Assembly (NCBI GenBank): GCA_020854105.1
Contig: JADZGB010000027.1
Span: forward strand, 62,001-126,000
Direction: 5' to 3'
Origin: Burkholderiales bacterium
GTDB taxonomy: Bacteria; Pseudomonadota; Gammaproteobacteria; Burkholderiales; SHXO01
DNA length: 64,000 nt
In this document: positions 30,743 to 39,191 of the stretch, piece by piece
Layout of the letters: each line of letters begins with the position of its first letter
Position numbering within the stretch: the first letter of the stretch is position 1
Program-made: the position numbers and the translations under genes
Notes under the pieces: model-generated
Told to the model about the DNA's origin: nothing
The model's database searches: none
What the model saw: the letters and a program-made list of their open reading frames with translations, nothing else

Positions 30743-31285
30743 TCAGTCCAGCGTCCTGTATTCGACCTGCACGATCTCCAGGAGCTGGTCGCCACCCGGC
30801 GTCTTGAGGGTGAACTGCTCGCCCTCCTGACGCTTGAGCAGCGCACGCGCGAGCGGCGACACCCACGAGATGCGCCCGCGCGAGGCGTCCGCCTCGTCGA
30901 TGCCCACGATGCTGTAGGTGCTCTGCGCGCCGTCCTCGTCTGCCAGCGTGACCGTCGCGCCGAAGAATACGCGGCCGGTGTCTTCGCGCGCGCTCGGGTC
31001 GATGACCTCTGCCGCGTCCAGCCGCCTGGTCAGGAAGCGGATGCGCCGGTCGATCTCGCGCAGGCGCCGCTTGCCGTAGATATAGTCCGCATTCTCCGAT
31101 CGATCGCCGTTGGATGCCGCCCAGGCGATCACCTTCACCAGATCCGGCCGCTCGCGGTCGAGCAGGCGCAGGGCTTCGTCCTTCAGGCGCTTGAAGCCTG
31201 CGGGGGTGATGTAGTTCCTGCTGCCGGGCGGAATCGGCGGGACATCGCCGTTCTCGTCGTCGTCTGGAGGGATTGGAGTGCTCAT
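30743..31285 (-). CDS. greB: Transcription elongation factor GreB
   Basis: This 180-residue factor has the GreA/GreB coiled-coil domain (NYITPAGFKRLKDEALRLL; NGDRSENADYIYGKRRLREI) and the C-terminal FKBP-like domain (FFGATVTLADEDGAQSTYSI; SWVSPLARALLKRQEGEQF). The acidic tip residues (D and E in GDRSENADY) that promote RNA cleavage in backtracked polymerase are present. The YIYGKRRLREID form and the extra N-terminal Pro-rich residues point to GreB rather than GreA. It is divergent from the peroxiredoxin gene, 100 bases apart. Confidence 0.93.
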   Translation of the reverse strand: MSTPIPPDDDENGDVPPIPPGSRNYITPAGFKRLKDEALRLLDRERPDLVKVIAWAASNGDRSENADYIYGKRRLREIDRRIRFLTRRLDAAEVIDPSAREDTGRVFFGATVTLADEDGAQSTYSIVGIDEADASRGRISWVSPLARALLKRQEGEQFTLKTPGGDQLLEIVQVEYRTLD

Positions 31286-31349
31286 GGAAGGGGTCTGGCT
31301 GACCTGCCCGGGAATTATACGGTGCGACGCAGGGCATCCCCGCGTTGGT

Positions 31350-31355
31350 TAGAAT
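31350..31355 (+). promoter_or_regulatory. Candidate -10 element (TAGAAT) for peroxiredoxin gene
   Basis: TAGAAT lies 31 bases before the GTG/ATG start region of the peroxiredoxin gene. No clear -35 partner is seen. Confidence 0.4.
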
Positions 31356-31385
31356 CGAACGTCCGACAGAAACGAGGAGGTGCAG

Positions 31386-31913
31386 ATGGCGATCAAGGTA
31401 GGCGACCGCGTGCCGGCCGCGACGGTGTACGAATTCATCGAGGACGAAACCCCGGGCTGCAGCGTCGGCCCGAATGCCTTCAAGGTGCAGGAGATCGTGC
31501 GCGGCAAGCGCATCGCGCTGTTCGGTCTGCCAGGGGCGTTCACCCCCACGTGCTCCGCCAAGCATCTGCCCGGCTACATCGAGTGTGCCGACCAGTTCAC
31601 GAGCGCCCGCGTGGACGAGATCTGGTGCGTGTCGGTCAACGACGCGTTCGTGATGGGCGCGTGGGGCCGCGAGCAGGGAGCGAAGGGCAAGGTGCGCATG
31701 ATCGCCGACGGCAGCGGTGAGCTGACGCGCGGGCTGGGTCTCGAACTGGACCTCACCGCACGCGGCCTGGGCGTGCGCTCGCAGCGCTATTCGATGCTGC
31801 TAGATGACGGCGTGGTGAAGGCGCTCAATATCGAGGAGGCAGGCAAGTACGAGGTGAGCACTCCCGAGAAGCTGCTCGAGCAGGCGATGAAGGTGACGAA
31901 TTTCGTGCCTTGA
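31386..31913 (+). CDS. Peroxiredoxin (Prx5-type)
   Basis: The 175-residue enzyme starts at ATG 31386, with GAGGAGG 6-7 bases upstream; GTG 31380 lies inside that site. The peroxidatic cysteine is Cys56 in PGAFTPTCSAKHLPGY, as in Prx5-type peroxiredoxins. The rest of the fold is as expected (WCVSVNDAFVMGAWG, RYSMLLDDGVVKALNIEE). It reduces peroxides with glutathione or thioredoxin as donors. No fused glutaredoxin domain is present. An extra Cys (Cys25) near the N-terminus is not a standard resolving position. The adjacent glutathione reductase-like gene suggests a related redox role, but they are not co-transcribed. Confidence 0.92.
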   Translation: MAIKVGDRVPAATVYEFIEDETPGCSVGPNAFKVQEIVRGKRIALFGLPGAFTPTCSAKHLPGYIECADQFTSARVDEIWCVSVNDAFVMGAWGREQGAKGKVRMIADGSGELTRGLGLELDLTARGLGVRSQRYSMLLDDGVVKALNIEEAGKYEVSTPEKLLEQAMKVTNFVP

Positions 31914-32187
31914 CCCGTCTCCGTCGGTCCGGCGAAAGCCGGGCCCACAAGCTGTCGTCGCCCCCGGCGAAAGCCGAGGCCCAGCGAAGGCAGACAGGCA
32001 GCTTTTCTGTTCTTGACTGGACCCCGGCGTGCGCCGGGATGACGAGGTTGTTGTGACCCCGGTGCAGGCCGGGGCCCACGGGCTGTCGTCACCCCGGCGA
32101 AAGCCGGACCCCAGTGGAGGCGGACAGGCGGCTTTTCTATTCTTGACTGGATCCCGTCGGCTTTCGCCGGGATGACGAGGTTGTTGT
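31914..32187. repeat. REP-like repeat cluster C, including a tandem duplication of about 115 bp
   Basis: Six copies of the palindrome lie between the peroxiredoxin and the alpha/beta hydrolase gene. Two near-identical blocks (31942-32054 and 32073-32187) are offset by about 131-133 bases. Each runs from GGCCCAC through GGCGAAAGCC, a GACAGGC(A/G)GCTTTTCT spacer and TTCTTGACTGGA to GGGATGACGAGGTTGTTGT. Confidence 0.8.
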
Positions 32188-32195
32188 CGCGCCGC

Positions 32196-32984
32196 CTACA
32201 CGAACCCGACCAGTGCCTCCAGCACCTCGTCGGGTTTTTCCGCCATCAGCGCGTGCCCGCTGCCGGCGATCTCGACCTTGCGCGACTGCGGCATCGCGGC
32301 CATCAGTTCCTTCGTCGCGCGCGGCGGGGTCATGATGTCGCGCTTGCCCAGCACCAGCAGCGCGGGGCACTTCACCGCCGCGGCTGCCGCTGCGCCGTTG
32401 GCATAGGCGTTGCACGCGACAAAGTCCGCGTGCATGACCCCGGGCTTCTGCCGCTGCATCAGTCGCAAGTTTTCGCCCATCACCCAAAAGCCCGGGCCGG
32501 GATTGCCCGGATACTGTGCATAGGCCGAGTGCGACCAGATGTTGACCATGTCCTGCGCGAGCGGCTCGTCATCGCGCGTGGCGCCGAGCAGTTCGTCCGA
32601 CACCCGCATCGGAAACGCCGTGCCGACCAGGGCCAGGGCGCTCACCCGCGCGGGATGACGCGCGGCGCACTCGAGCGCGATCAGCGACCCCATGCTGTGC
32701 CCCACCAGCGCGGCCTTCCCGACCCCCGCGGCATCCAGCAGCGCAACGATCCAGTCCGCCATCTCCTCCACGCTGCCGAGCACCGGTCCGGCCGAGCGTC
32801 CGTGGCCGGGCAGGTCAACGGCCAGCACGCTGCGTCCGTGATGGGCGAAATAGCGCGTCTGCAGCACCCAGACGCAGTGGTCGTGCTCGGCGCCATGGAT
32901 GAACACCACCGTCGGGAGGCTGGCGTCGAACGTCCTGCCGCCGGTGTACACGTAGGCCTCGCGGCCGTTGACCGATAGCTCCAT
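32196..32984 (-). CDS. Alpha/beta hydrolase
   Basis: This 262-residue cytoplasmic enzyme has oxyanion segment VVFIHGAEHDHCVW, LAVDLPGHGRSAGP, nucleophile elbow GHSMGS, the acid in LLVLGKRDIMTP and His in GSGHALMAEKP. The catalytic triad Ser-Asp-His is thus complete. The substrate is unknown. It is the third gene of an operon with the D-threonine aldolase-like enzyme and MetY, 15 bases after MetY. In that context it might act on an O-acyl or thioester metabolite, which is inference. Confidence 0.88.
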   Translation of the reverse strand: MELSVNGREAYVYTGGRTFDASLPTVVFIHGAEHDHCVWVLQTRYFAHHGRSVLAVDLPGHGRSAGPVLGSVEEMADWIVALLDAAGVGKAALVGHSMGSLIALECAARHPARVSALALVGTAFPMRVSDELLGATRDDEPLAQDMVNIWSHSAYAQYPGNPGPGFWVMGENLRLMQRQKPGVMHADFVACNAYANGAAAAAAVKCPALLVLGKRDIMTPPRATKELMAAMPQSRKVEIAGSGHALMAEKPDEVLEALVGFV

Positions 32985-32999
32985 CGCTTCTCCGCCGTA

Positions 33000-34295
33000 T
33001 CAGTTCTTCTGCGACACCCGCAGTGCGCCCGCCAGATCGTCGATCAGATCCCGTGGATCCTCCAGACCCACCGACAGCCGGATGGTGCCGGGACCGATGC
33101 CGGCCGCCGCCAGCGCCGCGTCGTCCATGCGGAAGTGGGTGGTGCTGGCGGGGTGGATGACGAGCGACTTCGCATCGCCCACGTTCGCCAGGTGCGAGAA
33201 CACCCGCAGCGACTCGATGAACCTGCGTCCGGCCGCACGACCGCCCTTGATGGCGAAGGTGAACACCGCCCCGCATCCGCGCGGCAGCAGTTTCCGGGCG
33301 AGCGCACAGTCCGGGTGAGTGTCGAGTTCGGGGTAGTTGACCGACTCCACTGCAGCATGACCGGCGAGGAAGGCGGCCACTTCGCGGGTGTTCTCCACGT
33401 GGCGCTGCATGCGCAGCGCGAGCGTCTCCACCCCCTGCAGTATCTGGAACGCGACCGTGGGCGCCATGCACGCGCCGAAGTCGCGCAGGCCCTCCCGCCG
33501 CGCACGCAGCAGGAAGGCGGCCACGGTCGATTCCTCCTGGAAGTCCATGCCGTGGAAGCCGTCGTAGGGTTCGGTCAGCTCCGGGAAGCGGCCCGACGCT
33601 TCCCAGTCGAACGCGCCGCCGTCCACCAGCAGGCCGCCGATGGCCACGCCGTGTCCCCCGAGGAACTTGGTGGCGGAGTGGTACAGCAGATCGGCACCCA
33701 GATCGAAGGGACGCATCAGATAGGGCGTGGTGAAGGTCGAGTCCACCAGAAGAGGCAGCTTCGCCTCGTGCGCGATCTGCGCGACATTGGGCACGTCCAG
33801 CACGTCCAGGCCCGGATTGCCGAGTGTCTCCGCGAACAGCAGGCGCGTGTTCGGGCGGATCGCCGCGCGCCAGCCGTCGAGATTGCGCGGATCGACGAAG
33901 GTCGTTTCGATGCCGAAGCGCTTGAGCGTGTACTGCAGCAGGTTGTGCGAGCCGCCATAGAGCGAGCGGCTGGAGACGATGTGCGAGCCGGCGCCGGCAA
34001 TCGTGCACACGGCAAGGTGCAGCGCCGCCTGCCCGCTTGCCGTGGCGATCGCCCCGATGCCGTTCTCGAGTGCGGCGATGCGCTCCTCGAGCACGGCGTT
34101 GGTGGGGTTGGAGATGCGCGAATAGACGTGACCGGCCCGTTCCATGTTGAACAGCGACGCGGCGTGGTCGGTGTCGCGGAACACGAACGAGGTCGTCTGG
34201 AAGATGGGAGTGGCACGCGCCCCCGTGGTCGGGTCGGGCTGTTGCCCGGCGTGCAGGGAAAGCGTGTCGAAACCGAGATAGCGGGGGTTGGCCAT
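33000..34295 (-). CDS. metY: O-acetylhomoserine (thiol)-lyase, PLP-dependent
   Basis: This 431-residue Cys/Met-metabolism PLP enzyme starts at MANPRYLGFDTLSLHAGQ. The PLP lysine is in YHSATKFLGGHG, and further family motifs are IFQTTSFVFRDTDHAASLF, YSRISNPTNAVLEERIAALE and the loop VDSTFTTPYLMRP. Length and sequence match MetY rather than MetB/MetC, which lack the insert around FDWEASGRFPELTEPYDG. It makes homocysteine from O-acetylhomoserine and sulfide. It lies 10 bases downstream of the alanine-racemase-fold gene and upstream of an alpha/beta hydrolase in the same operon. Confidence 0.93.
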   Translation of the reverse strand: MANPRYLGFDTLSLHAGQQPDPTTGARATPIFQTTSFVFRDTDHAASLFNMERAGHVYSRISNPTNAVLEERIAALENGIGAIATASGQAALHLAVCTIAGAGSHIVSSRSLYGGSHNLLQYTLKRFGIETTFVDPRNLDGWRAAIRPNTRLLFAETLGNPGLDVLDVPNVAQIAHEAKLPLLVDSTFTTPYLMRPFDLGADLLYHSATKFLGGHGVAIGGLLVDGGAFDWEASGRFPELTEPYDGFHGMDFQEESTVAAFLLRARREGLRDFGACMAPTVAFQILQGVETLALRMQRHVENTREVAAFLAGHAAVESVNYPELDTHPDCALARKLLPRGCGAVFTFAIKGGRAAGRRFIESLRVFSHLANVGDAKSLVIHPASTTHFRMDDAALAAAGIGPGTIRLSVGLEDPRDLIDDLAGALRVSQKN

Positions 34296-34305
34296 GGTGT
34301 GTTTC

Positions 34306-35457
34306 TCAGTAGAAGGCACCGCGCGCGCTGATCGGCCAGATGTCCTCGACACGGTCGTCGCGATAGCACACCAGCCAGTCGTGGAGATTGACCGTCGGAT
34401 CGCAGTGGCCGGGGATCAGTCGGACCTTCTCGCCGAGCCGCATGCTGCCCGGTCCGTCTAGCTCGATGGCCCCGTGCTCGTCGGAGGCACGCGCGTAGCG
34501 TGCGCCCGGCACGCCGACCACGGTGGGCATGCCCGAATCGACGCTGTGGGCCTTCAGGCCCACGTCCACCACCGCGCGCGCCGGCAGCACGCGGCTCATC
34601 ACCGTTGCCAGGATGAACAGGCTGTGCTCGAAGTGGTGCACGGGCCGGCCGTCGTCGTCCAGGTTGCGGCCGTAGTCGGCGTCCATGAACACGTAGGAGC
34701 CCGGCTGGATCTCGTTGTACACGCCGCTGGCGGCTTCCAGCGTGTAGGTGCCGGTGCCGGCTCCAGTCACGACCGCCACGGGGATGCCGTCCGCCTCGAT
34801 CAGTGATCTCGTCCGTGCGACCTTCTCCACCGCCTGGGCGATGGCGCTGCTGCGCTCGGCCGGCGTACGCAGGTGCTGCGCGCCGCCGTGATAGGCGTGG
34901 ATCCCCGCGAAGCGCAGCGCGCCGGCGCGCGAAATCGCGCGCGCGAGTGCAGCGGCAGGTTCGCCGGGGTCGACGCCGCATCGATCGGCGCCCACGTTCA
35001 CCTCCACGTAGACATCGAGCACGGTCCCCGCCGCCTGCGCGGCGCGCTGCAGATCCTCCACGTTGCCGGCATCGTCCACGCACACGCCGATGCGTGCGTG
35101 GCGGGCGAGGGCCGCTATGCGCGCCAGCTTCGGTGCCCCGACCACCTCGTTCGCGATCAGCACGTCCGCGACCCCGCCGCGCACCATCGCCTCGGCCTCG
35201 CTCACCTTCTGGCAGCACACTCCGACGGCGCCGCGTGCGATCTGCCGCAGGGCGATCTGCGGGCACTTGTGCGACTTCGCGTGCGGCCGCACGCGCAGCG
35301 GGCGACCCTGCAGCGAGTCGTACAGACGTTCCAGGTTGCGCTCGAACGCATCCAGGTCGAGCAGCAGCGCGGGCGTGTCCACTTCAGCGAGCGGCATGCC
35401 GATGCGCGCGGGCGCCGGGAGGGGCTGGAGGGCGGGTTGGGCGGCAGGGGCGTTCAT
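34306..35457 (-). CDS. DSD1-family PLP enzyme (D-threonine/3-hydroxy-D-aspartate aldolase type)
   Basis: This 383-residue protein has an alanine-racemase N-terminal barrel with the PLP lysine in RPHAKSHKCPQIA. The C-terminal domain has the metal-site motif GHCDPTVNLHDW (about 355-366) expected in D-threonine aldolase-like enzymes. Other family segments are ANEVVGAPKLARIAALARH and FAGIHAYHGGAQHL. Family members cleave D-beta-hydroxy amino acids or dehydrate D-serine. The exact reaction is not decided here. It is the first gene of an operon with MetY. ATG at codon 21 is an alternative start, which would remove a Pro/Ala-rich lead. Confidence 0.88.
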   Translation of the reverse strand: MNAPAAQPALQPLPAPARIGMPLAEVDTPALLLDLDAFERNLERLYDSLQGRPLRVRPHAKSHKCPQIALRQIARGAVGVCCQKVSEAEAMVRGGVADVLIANEVVGAPKLARIAALARHARIGVCVDDAGNVEDLQRAAQAAGTVLDVYVEVNVGADRCGVDPGEPAAALARAISRAGALRFAGIHAYHGGAQHLRTPAERSSAIAQAVEKVARTRSLIEADGIPVAVVTGAGTGTYTLEAASGVYNEIQPGSYVFMDADYGRNLDDDGRPVHHFEHSLFILATVMSRVLPARAVVDVGLKAHSVDSGMPTVVGVPGARYARASDEHGAIELDGPGSMRLGEKVRLIPGHCDPTVNLHDWLVCYRDDRVEDIWPISARGAFY

Positions 35458-35493
35458 CGTCGGTCGGCCACGTGTCTTCGCGAGGTCGTAACT

Positions 35494-35522
35494 TTAGCAG
35501 GGAGGATGGTCGGCGTTAGAAT
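35494..35522 (+). promoter_or_regulatory. Sigma-70-like promoter (TTAGCA-N17-TAGAAT)
   Basis: TTAGCA at 35494-35499 and TAGAAT at 35517-35522 are separated by 17 bases. Transcription would begin near 35529, downstream of the ATG at 35525. This argues that the TPR protein is not started at that ATG. Confidence 0.55.
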
Positions 35523-35524
35523 GC

Positions 35525-36238
35525 ATGGGCGCAGCGCCCGCGCGCCGCGTCGGGCAGCGGGCGCGCGCAGGTGCCACGGAGGCGAACATCAAGCGCATCG
35601 TCACGCCCCTTCTTCTTCTTTGCGCACTGGCGGGCGGAGCCGTTGTTCCGGCGCGCGCGGAGATGTCCCGCGATCAGGCCGTCGCCGCACTTCGCAGCGA
35701 TGCGCCTGGGGAGCGCAGTGCGGCGGTCGAGCGGCTCGCGCGCTCCGGCACGATGGCGGACGTGGAAGCGCTGCTGGACGCGCTGCGCGACGAGGATGCG
35801 CACGTGCGCTCGCTTGCCGAAGGCGCCATCTGGAGCATCTGGCTGCGCTCGGGCGATGCCGACACCGACGCACTCGTGCGCAAGGGCGTCGCGCACATGG
35901 AGGCCCGGCAGATGGGCGCCGCGCTGGACGCCTTCACGCGTGCCATCGAGCGCCGACCGGATTTCGCCGAGGCCTGGAACAAGCGCGCGACCGCCTACTT
36001 CCTGATCGGTGATTTCGACCAGTCGCTGCACGACTGCGAGAAGGCCCTCGAGCGCAACCCCAACCACTTCGGCGCGCTCGCCGGCTGCGCTGGCATCTAC
36101 GCCCATCGCGATCAACTCGAGCACGCGCTCGATTACCTCGAGCGCGCCTTCGAGCTCAACCCGAACCTGGAAGGCGTGGAGATCGGACTGACGCTGGTGC
36201 GTCACCGACTGGGCAGGACCGGCCGCCAGGAAATCTGA
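35525..36238 (+). CDS. Exported HEAT/TPR-repeat protein, start codon ambiguous
   Basis: The only in-frame standard start (ATG 35525) gives a 21-residue Arg/Ala-rich lead and no Shine-Dalgarno. An ATC at 35588 has a perfect GGAGG (35578-35582) 5 bases upstream. It would start the protein exactly at a textbook signal peptide, (M)KRIVTPLLLLCALAGGAVV. The mature part has a HEAT-like segment (ERSAAVERLARSGTMADVEA) and about three TPRs (MGAALDAFTRAIERRPDFAE; DFDQSLHDCEKALERNPNHF; QLEHALDYLERAFELNPNLE). It is probably a periplasmic protein-interaction scaffold. The promoter evidence also favours the downstream start. Confidence 0.75.
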   Translation: MGAAPARRVGQRARAGATEANIKRIVTPLLLLCALAGGAVVPARAEMSRDQAVAALRSDAPGERSAAVERLARSGTMADVEALLDALRDEDAHVRSLAEGAIWSIWLRSGDADTDALVRKGVAHMEARQMGAALDAFTRAIERRPDFAEAWNKRATAYFLIGDFDQSLHDCEKALERNPNHFGALAGCAGIYAHRDQLEHALDYLERAFELNPNLEGVEIGLTLVRHRLGRTGRQEI

Positions 36239-36257
36239 CCAAGGGATCGTCGATCGA

Positions 36258-36436
36258 TTCGTCATCCCGGCGCAAGCCGGGATCCAGCCGAAACAGAGAA
36301 GCGCCTTATCGTTGTCGCCGGACCCCGGCGAACGCCGAGATCCAGGGCAGTGCAGCGAACGGCCCGCACGTTGTCGCTGGACCCCGGCTTTTCGCCGGGG
36401 CGACGGACTTCGTCATCCCGGTGCAGGCTTCCCGGT
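36258..36436. repeat. REP-like repeat cluster D
   Basis: Four copies (TCATCCCGGCGCAAGCCGGG; CCCCGGCGAACGCCGAG; CCCCGGCTTTTCGCCGGGG; GTCATCCCGGTGCAGGC) lie here, with the GAGAAGCGCCTTATCGTTGT spacer between the first two. The last copy supplies the final codons and stop of the dehydrogenase gene at 36413. Confidence 0.75.
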
Positions 36437-37429
36437 GTGTCGGCCGCGCGCCTTCTTCGTCGTCTTCGTGCGCCTTGCGGGCTTGGCCTTGCTCGCCTTC
36501 GCGGCCGCGCGCGCGCGCTTCTTCTCCGGCAGAGGAATGCCCGAAATGGTCTGGAACACCTTGACCACGGCGGAGTCGTCCTCGCCGCCGAGACCCTGCG
36601 CGCCCGCCATCAAGAACATCTGATGGGCGGTGGCGGTCAGCGGCAGCGGGAAGGTGGACTTGCGCGCCGAGTCGAGCACGATGCCGAGATCCTTGACGAA
36701 GATGTTGACCGCGGACAGCGGCGTGTAGTCGCCGGCCAGGATATGGGGCACGCGATTCTGGAACATCCACGAGGAGCCGGCACTGTTGGAGATCACCTCG
36801 TACAGGACGTTGGGATCGACGCCGGCCCGGATCCCCAGCGCCATGGCTTCCGCGGATGCGGCGATGTGCACGCCGGCGAGGAGCTGGTTGATCATCTTCA
36901 CCTTGGAACCCATGCCCGGCGCATCTCCCAGGCGATATATCTTCGCCGCGATCGCCTCGAGCACCGCTTCGGCGCGCGCGAAGGCCTCGCGCGCGCCCGA
37001 CGCCATGATGGACAGCTGGCCCTGCGCCGCCTTCGCCGCACCGCCGCTGACCGGTGCATCGATCATGTGGATGCCCCTGGACCCGAGGTCCGCACCCAGT
37101 TGCTCGGCGTAGGCAGGGGCCACGGTGGAACTGGCGATGACCACCGAGCCGCGCGCCATGCGCTGTGCGGCGCCCTGCTTGCCGAGCAGGGCCTCCTGCG
37201 TCTGCTCGGCATTCACCACGAGGACGATGACCACGCTCGAGCGCGCGCCGACTTCGCCCGGCGTCGCGCATCCGCGTCCGCCTTCGCGCGCGAAGCTCTT
37301 CACCATCTCGGGCCGCACGTCGTATGCATTGACCGTGAATCCCTTCGACAGCAGCGTGCGCGCGACGCCAAGCCCCATCGAGCCCAGCCCGATGATGCCG
37401 ACGCACTGCCTGGAGTTCCCCTTTGCCAT
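36413..37429 (-). CDS. 3-hydroxyisobutyrate dehydrogenase-like enzyme with basic C-terminal tail
   Basis: This 338-residue beta-hydroxyacid dehydrogenase starts at MAKGNSRQCVGIIGLGSMG. It has the NAD(P) fold (GLGSMGLGVARTLLSKG), substrate-binding DAPVSGGAAKAAQG and catalytic Lys in GSKVKMINQLL. Relatives include L-threonate, tartronate-semialdehyde and 3-hydroxyisobutyrate dehydrogenases; the substrate is open. The last 37 residues (about 302-338) are unusual: an Ala/Lys/Arg-rich tail (KKRARAAAKASKAKPARRTK and onward) resembling histone H1/AlgP-like tails. The terminal PAPG and stop are encoded inside a REP-like repeat. Confidence 0.9.
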   Translation of the reverse strand: MAKGNSRQCVGIIGLGSMGLGVARTLLSKGFTVNAYDVRPEMVKSFAREGGRGCATPGEVGARSSVVIVLVVNAEQTQEALLGKQGAAQRMARGSVVIASSTVAPAYAEQLGADLGSRGIHMIDAPVSGGAAKAAQGQLSIMASGAREAFARAEAVLEAIAAKIYRLGDAPGMGSKVKMINQLLAGVHIAASAEAMALGIRAGVDPNVLYEVISNSAGSSWMFQNRVPHILAGDYTPLSAVNIFVKDLGIVLDSARKSTFPLPLTATAHQMFLMAGAQGLGGEDDSAVVKVFQTISGIPLPEKKRARAAAKASKAKPARRTKTTKKARGRHTGKPAPG

Positions 37430-37832
37430 GACGTGTCCTGTCTCCCCTGTCGTGCCGATCGCTGGTCGCATCGGTCTGGTGGTCGCGGAGCTGTCGCGCG
37501 ATACGGCGCGACACCTGCCGGGCTGGCGCGCGGGCAAGTGCCTGGCATTGCCGTGACGCGCGCGAAATTATAGGCCGGAAGTACGCGCTGTAAGAACTTC
37601 GCGGCAATCGCACACAAGGGCGTTGGCGCGTAATCCTTACAGCATGCGCCCGCCCTTGCGCGTGCACGGACTTGCCAGCGTGCCGGCAGTGAATGTCGCC
37701 GGTTGGACATTGCATCGACGTGCCACGCACGCCGCATGCTCCTGAATTTCGCCGTCGGCACTGGCGCCTGCCGTGAGCAGCGGCGAGCGCTTCGATCCGT
37801 GTAGCGATTTCCTTGATGCGGCACCGGTATAT
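37430..37832. other. Divergent intergenic region with inverted repeats
   Basis: This 403-base region lies between the dehydrogenase and the sigma-54-type regulator. It is AT-richer than its neighbours around 37565-37640. It contains CTGTAAG (37588-37594) and its inverse CTTACAG (37636-37642), and the latter includes GTAA-TCC-TTAC. No sigma-54 -24/-12 box with correct GG-N10-GC spacing and no ORF worth calling was found. Confidence 0.5.
37588..37642. promoter_or_regulatory. Inverted repeat CTGTAAG/CTTACAG, candidate operator
   Basis: The arms are 41 bases apart, and the second arm lies within a shorter palindrome GTAATCCTTAC. The position about 190 bases upstream of the regulator gene would suit autoregulation; nothing else supports it. 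Confidence 0.3.

Positions 37833-39190
<1,358 letters not shown>

Positions 39191-39191
<1 letters not shown>

Noticed and set aside
31914-32187. CRISPR array
   Set aside because: Repeats are palindromic, degenerate and unevenly spaced, include duplicated spacers, and no cas genes are near.
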